Assembly: GCA_964409335.1 (NCBI GenBank) | Contig: CAYPCW010000033.1 | Span: forward strand, 1 to 31,495 | DNA from: JABMOW01 sp964409335 | GTDB taxonomy: Bacteria; Fidelibacterota; Marinisomatia; SCGC-AAA003-L08; JACNLC01 | Direction of reading: 5' to 3' | Length of the DNA: 31,495 bases | Shown: positions 27,364 through 31,495 of the stretch, piece after piece | How the letters are laid out: every line of letters starts with the position of its first letter | Numbering within the stretch: the first letter of the stretch is position 1 | Notes under the pieces: model-generated | Told to the model about the DNA's origin: nothing | The model's database searches: none | What the model saw: the letters and a program-made list of their open reading frames with translations, nothing else | Position numbers and translations under genes: made by a program

Positions 27364-29922
27364 AAAGGATTAAAACTTATTCTTCCAGTATTAGGTCTGG
27401 CAATGATATTCGGGGAAGCCACGAAAACCCCTTATAAAGTCAGCGCTTTGCGTCAATTTAAAATTGAACCTCCGGAAGTGGTTGTAAATCAAAATACAGA
27501 AACAAGTCCTGTTTATCAATACAACAGCCGAACAAATGGTCTGCAAGCCACTCTGGTGGATTCATCAATGAATGGCTATGGAATAATTATTCCGGCGACT
27601 CGCCCGTTGTCTGTATCTTCAAGTGGATGGATATTTGGCTATCGTCAGTGGGCAGGTGTATCAGGCGGGGCCGGCCAAATTGGGGCTGCCTATTCACCGA
27701 ATGGACTGAATTGGACGACATACACCAATATTAATCCGGCAGTAAGGTTAGGAAGATATCCAAGTGCCTTGGGTATATCGGACTACCCGTATGTATTCTG
27801 GAATGAATACACCGGACCTCAGGGTAATTCTCAGTATGGGGGAAAACCTTACTATGCTTTTGATGAATTTGGTTGGGACGGTGGCTCCTGGTCATCTCCT
27901 CAAATCATTGATGCATTGTGGAATTCCAATAAAGATCATTGGGTATTATCTCCGGATTATTCCTACGATGCAGCGAATGATGAACACATCTTTAACGTCG
28001 CCACAGATGATTGGACCAGAGGTAATATTTGGTTATTTCACAGTGAAGCCTTTTTTGACGGTACAATCATTTTCGGATCCGAAATTTTACTTTTTGATGA
28101 AGTAAATGATCTTGTTGGCGGAGATGCATCCGGATCATACACATCCAATGGAATCCTCGATATTAATGATGATGGTATCGGATTCGCAGCGGTCACTGCA
28201 TATTTCCTTAATGGAGATACAGGCGGCAGCCCGTATGCAAACCATCATACCGTCATTCTTAAGAAAACCGAAGATTATGGGTTGACATGGACAGGTGGAC
28301 AGGGTGGATCAAACTACTATTACATTCCGGATGCGACATTTGATTATATGGCGGCAAACGATGATTTTAATCTCCTATGGGAATGGGAATGCCTTGATGG
28401 TGGTTTTATTCAGGCTACCCAACCTTTCGCAACCTATGATTTTGATCTGAGAGTTGATTCAAATGGTGATCCGCATTTATTGGTCGGTTTAATTGCATCT
28501 GATCCGGATGGTGTTTGGACAGGTCATACCGGTAATGGCATTTACCATTTCACGATAGATAAGAATTATGTTTTGAATCCCGGCGAACCTCAAACACCTA
28601 CAGGGTGGAATTATTCAAGAGTCATATCTACCGATGATATGTGGGGTTGGACCAATCTAAATGGCGGTTCTTACTGGCAGGATGTATTTCCTTCACTGGC
28701 AATCAGTACCGGGGATGACAACATCATGTACTGCGTAATCGGCGGACCGGATCCAGGCGATTTTATCGTGACCGATGACGTCGGTACACCCAATGACGAA
28801 TGTGATGATTTAGGGTATTACCCAACCTGGAATGAAGAAATATTCGTCGTTAAATCTGTGGATGGTGGTCAAAGCTGGTGGTGCCCTTATAATGCTTCTA
28901 ATACTCCAACGGATTGTTGGGTCGACAACGGTGTTTATGAATGTGCCGCAAGTGAATGGTGTATGGACGGAGAAACCCTGGACGAACCCGATGAACTTGA
29001 TCCTCATGCCGGGACTGGGGCAACAAACGATCGCGTCAACCTCATGTACGGCAGACCGGATTGGTGTTATGGATCAACGACCGGCGATCCTGGGGGAGCA
29101 GACCATAGATCCCGTTATTATGTAGGGTGGGTAGAATTAACAGATGAGGATATCTCATTTTGTTCAGATTGTCCGGAAGCAGGAGATGTAAACAGCGACA
29201 CAAATGTCGATATCCTGGACATCGTTTCTATTGTAAATCATATTGTCTTCGGAAACCCATTAGCATGGGAATGTGCAGGTGACTATAATGGTGATGGGGC
29301 TGTGGATATTTTAGATATCGTTGGAATCATGAATTGTATACTTTTTGGATGTGGGAGAACTGATGTCGCCACGTATGCAAATGTCATTCAAAATAATGAT
29401 GGTTTACTGATTACTGGAAACGGTGCGGTCGGTGGTGTGCAGATTACACTGAAACACGGCGATGATTTCACAATTCAGATCACTGAGAACGCCTACTATG
29501 GAGCATACAATACAGAGGATGGTAGAACCATCCTGATCGTTGTCGGTCCTGAAACAGATCAGATATTTACATCTTCCGGTGAATATGAAGTCGAATCTTT
29601 GCTGGTTGCAGCGGGAGATCAGTACATAAATACGACGATCACAGACAATTTTGCGTTATTATCAAGTTATCCTAATCCATTCAATCCACAAACCACGATT
29701 ACCTATGAATTAAAAATGGATGGGATTGTTAATATCGGTATCTATAATGTTTTGGGACAAAAGGTTGCTACATTGATAAATGATCACAAAAATGTGGGTG
29801 TTTATTCAGTGGTTTGGAATGGGTTGGAAGATTCCGGTTCTCAAGCTGCTTCCGGGTTGTACCTTGTGAAACTCACGACTGAGCAAAATATTGTTACAAA
29901 CAAAATCACCTTATTACGATAA
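27361..29922 (+). CDS. Secreted BNR/sialidase-fold-like protein with internal dockerin and C-terminal sorting domain
   Basis: An 853-residue protein with signal peptide MKGLKLILPVLGLAMIFG. Residues about 60-590 contain Asp-box-like turns of BNR propellers (SPNGLNWTTYT near 107; TEDYGLTWTGG near 304; SVDGGQSWWCP near 499), suggesting a six-bladed propeller. Sialidase arginine and catalytic residues could not be assigned, so enzyme activity is not claimed. A dockerin lies at about 608-665 (GDVNSDTNVDILDI and DYNGDGAVDILDI). It is followed by a small beta module (about 680-760; GGVQITLKHGDDFTIQI), possibly a reduced cohesin-like fold, and then the sorting domain (SYPNPFNPQTTITYEL ... GLYLVKL) to the end. 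It is the only dockerin protein here that also has a sorting domain, so it might be anchored independently or bridge two kinds of attachment. Confidence 0.85.
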   Translation: MKGLKLILPVLGLAMIFGEATKTPYKVSALRQFKIEPPEVVVNQNTETSPVYQYNSRTNGLQATLVDSSMNGYGIIIPATRPLSVSSSGWIFGYRQWAGVSGGAGQIGAAYSPNGLNWTTYTNINPAVRLGRYPSALGISDYPYVFWNEYTGPQGNSQYGGKPYYAFDEFGWDGGSWSSPQIIDALWNSNKDHWVLSPDYSYDAANDEHIFNVATDDWTRGNIWLFHSEAFFDGTIIFGSEILLFDEVNDLVGGDASGSYTSNGILDINDDGIGFAAVTAYFLNGDTGGSPYANHHTVILKKTEDYGLTWTGGQGGSNYYYIPDATFDYMAANDDFNLLWEWECLDGGFIQATQPFATYDFDLRVDSNGDPHLLVGLIASDPDGVWTGHTGNGIYHFTIDKNYVLNPGEPQTPTGWNYSRVISTDDMWGWTNLNGGSYWQDVFPSLAISTGDDNIMYCVIGGPDPGDFIVTDDVGTPNDECDDLGYYPTWNEEIFVVKSVDGGQSWWCPYNASNTPTDCWVDNGVYECAASEWCMDGETLDEPDELDPHAGTGATNDRVNLMYGRPDWCYGSTTGDPGGADHRSRYYVGWVELTDEDISFCSDCPEAGDVNSDTNVDILDIVSIVNHIVFGNPLAWECAGDYNGDGAVDILDIVGIMNCILFGCGRTDVATYANVIQNNDGLLITGNGAVGGVQITLKHGDDFTIQITENAYYGAYNTEDGRTILIVVGPETDQIFTSSGEYEVESLLVAAGDQYINTTITDNFALLSSYPNPFNPQTTITYELKMDGIVNIGIYNVLGQKVATLINDHKNVGVYSVVWNGLEDSGSQAASGLYLVKLTTEQNIVTNKITLLR

Positions 29923-29937
29923 ATAATTTGAAAAGAA

Positions 29938-29968
29938 TTCGTGGGGGGATATAAATTCTCCCCACGAA
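29938..29968 (+). terminator. Hairpin, possible terminator or attenuator between two sorting-domain genes
   Basis: TTCGTGGGGGG (29938-29948) pairs with CTCCCCACGAA (29958-29968) over 11 bp with one G-T pair and a 9-base loop. Only a weak mixed A/T stretch follows, so termination may be partial. The next ribosome-binding site starts about 20 bases later. Confidence 0.55.
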
Positions 29969-29989
29969 AAATAATTTAATGAACGAATT

Positions 29990-30005
29990 AAAGGAGTTTA
30001 AAATG
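29990..30005 (+). promoter_or_regulatory. Ribosome-binding site that sets the start at 30003
   Basis: AAAGGAG at 29990-29996 is followed after 6 bases by ATG 30003 and a signal peptide. A longer in-frame ATG at 29979 would put this site inside the coding sequence. Confidence 0.85.
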
Positions 30006-30749
30006 AAAAAATTGTTAATCTCTCTGACTTTGTCTGCAAGTTTCATATTTGCAGCAGATGTAACTCTGTATGTATCGGGTCAGGTTGTAGATAATGAAAA
30101 CGGCGGGACCCTTGATTTGTATATGGTAAATACTGTAAACGTCTACGGTTTCCAGGTAAATATGGATCACTCAGGCTTGAGTGGAGATGCCTCGGCGGTA
30201 ACTTATGGTGCCGCTTCCGGTGGAACTGCACTTGGCGCGGGATTTGTCGTTCAGACAAATCCTGCAGGACTTATCCTCGGGTTCTCGTTTTCTGGTAGTT
30301 ACATCCCCCCGGGTGAAGAGATATTGACATCCATTCAATGGAACGCCGATACTTTCCCTCTTGAAGGACCGGTAACCCTTATCATTACTAATTTTGCTGG
30401 TAAAGGTGGATTACAGCTCTCAACCGAAGTCGGAGCACCCTTCTTGTCCACCGAAGACCCGGCAATTGTGGGCGAGTATTCGCTTTCCAATAATTATCCT
30501 AACCCCTTCAATCCTTCAACGACCATTAATTATGCTGTCAAAGAAGCAGGTGAAGTCTCTGTGATCATATACGATATGCTGGGGCGTGAGGTAAATGTAT
30601 TAGTGAGCGAATATCTTCAACCGAATACCTACAATGTGATCTGGAATGGAATGAATCAGAACGGTCAACAGGTTGCATCCGGTGTTTATTACTATAAGAT
30701 GGTTGCAAATAATTTTGTCGATACCAAGAAGATGTTATTCGTAAAATAA
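30003..30749 (+). CDS. Small secreted protein: one cohesin-like module plus Por/FlgD-type sorting domain
   Basis: The product is 248 residues. Signal peptide MKKLLISLTLSASFIFA, predicted cleavage before ADVTLYV. Residues about 18-150 form a single beta-sandwich with cohesin-like landmarks: VYGFQVNMDHS, then GFVVQTNPAGLILGFSFSGS, then IPPGEEILTSIQW. The middle part closely resembles the third cohesin-like module of the giant protein (STNTSGLILGFSLTGAIIPVGDQIL region near 4590-4655). The C-terminal 90 residues are the sorting domain (NYPNPFNPSTTINYAV ... GVYYYKMVANN). With no catalytic motif, a surface-anchored single-site receptor for a dockerin is an attractive reading, but the fold is assigned by eye only. 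It is the last protein gene before the rRNA operon, followed by a strong terminator. Confidence 0.88.
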   Translation: MKKLLISLTLSASFIFAADVTLYVSGQVVDNENGGTLDLYMVNTVNVYGFQVNMDHSGLSGDASAVTYGAASGGTALGAGFVVQTNPAGLILGFSFSGSYIPPGEEILTSIQWNADTFPLEGPVTLIITNFAGKGGLQLSTEVGAPFLSTEDPAIVGEYSLSNNYPNPFNPSTTINYAVKEAGEVSVIIYDMLGREVNVLVSEYLQPNTYNVIWNGMNQNGQQVASGVYYYKMVANNFVDTKKMLFVK

Positions 30750-30776
30750 TGCTGTTTTAAATTTTTGTACTCGTAT

Positions 30777-30809
30777 AAAAAAGGGGGGTCATCTTGGTCC
30801 CCCTTTTTT
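30777..30809 (+). terminator. Intrinsic terminator before the rRNA leader
   Basis: AAAAAAGGGGG and CCCCCTTTTTT form an 11-bp stem around an 11-base loop, ending in six T. It closes the secreted-protein gene cluster 27 bases after the last stop codon. Confidence 0.88.
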
Positions 30810-31128
30810 ATATAACAAATGTATCAATGAGATGTTTTGACTATCAAATAAAAGAAATAAAAAATAAATAAAAATTAGAATTAACCGCTGTTATCAAAAT
30901 GGTGAGTGTGTGTAAGTTTATGTTCCCGCAGATGGTGAACTTTGCATGAGCGAATTACTGGAAAATAAATAATTTTTTATTGCACTGCTCCTGAAAAGAT
31001 TCATAAAATACATGGCTTCGCTCGAAGTGATTTTTTGAGCAAACAGATTTTTGAAATTGAGAGGTTTCGTGAGGGTCAGCAAAAATCAAGCGATCTTAAA
31101 GATTAAAAATAGATCAAACAAAACATGT
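30810..31128 (+). other. Non-coding rRNA leader region
   Basis: This stretch holds no credible gene. Its first half is very AT-rich and could serve as an UP-like region. A plausible promoter lies at 30980-31009. A weak hairpin (GCTC at 31020-31023 pairing with GAGC at 31037-31040, extended by A-T and G-T pairs) lies in the presumed leader transcript. No convincing boxA antitermination motif or tRNA was found. Confidence 0.6.
30980..31009 (+). promoter_or_regulatory. Candidate housekeeping promoter for the rRNA operon
   Basis: TTGCAC (30980-30985) and TAAAAT (31004-31009) are separated by 18 bases, close to the sigma-70 type consensus, with an AT-rich stretch upstream. Transcription would start near 31016, leaving a leader of about 110 bases before 16S. 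This is the best pair in the region, but FCB promoters can deviate from this consensus. Confidence 0.45.

Positions 31129-31495
<367 letters not shown>

Noticed and set aside
27361..29922. Calling the BNR-like protein a sialidase
   Set aside because: Asp-box-like turns are present, but the arginine triad and catalytic residues could not be identified; many non-enzymatic propellers have the same turns.
31016..31036. Short CTTCG/CGAAG hairpin plus six T as a terminator in the rRNA leader
   Set aside because: The stem is only 4-5 bp with a 2-4 base loop, too weak for termination, and an alternative fold competes with it.

Overview
The window is about 31.5 kb of gene-dense DNA with every supported gene on the + strand. 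It carries ten protein genes, nearly all of them large exported or outer-membrane proteins, and ends inside the 5' part of a 16S rRNA gene. Several traits place the organism in the FCB superphylum (Fibrobacteres-Chlorobi-Bacteroidetes and relatives): C-terminal 'NYPNPFNPxTTI' FlgD/Por-type sorting domains, a PorV/PorQ-family barrel, a TonB-dependent receptor with a carboxypeptidase-regulatory-like N-terminus, and many fibronectin III (FN3) modules. The style of these proteins and my recollection of the 16S 5' end favour Candidatus Marinimicrobia (SAR406) or a close relative. That placement is an inference; no database was searched.

Layout. Bases 1-6720 hold the 3' part (2239 codons, start missing) of a giant modular surface protein with split FN3 domains, PPC-like modules, three cohesin-like modules and a sorting domain, closed by a strong terminator. 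Bases 6945-8752 hold a small lipoprotein and a TPR protein whose C-terminus looks like two tandem Fis-type helix-turn-helix units. Bases 9007-20997 look like one transcription unit: a lipoprotein built of about 18 'EPFxDxNxDGxW' repeats, a TonB-dependent receptor carrying the same motif, a 1441-residue secreted protein and a PorV/PorQ-like barrel. Bases 21129-30749 hold four more secreted proteins: a jelly-roll/FN3 protein ending in a dockerin, a subtilisin-like protease ending in a dockerin, a BNR-like protein with a dockerin plus sorting domain, and a small cohesin-like protein with a sorting domain. A terminator follows, then an rRNA leader with a plausible promoter, then 16S rRNA from about 31129.

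How the genes may work together. Modules are divided in a complementary way. Proteins with cohesin-like modules have a sorting domain and no dockerin. Two of the three dockerin proteins end in the dockerin and lack a sorting domain. This suggests a surface assembly in which anchored cohesin-like proteins collect a protease and other dockerin partners, somewhat like a cellulosome but with a protease and adhesive modules and no recognisable cellulase. The PorV-like protein and TonB receptor would belong to the export and uptake side. The module positions can be read in the sequence; the interaction is a hypothesis.

Four start sites were moved from the longest open frame on the basis of ribosome-binding sites and signal peptides (9007 TTG, 12227, 21129, 30003). 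No tRNA, CRISPR array, insertion sequence or phage gene was recognised.
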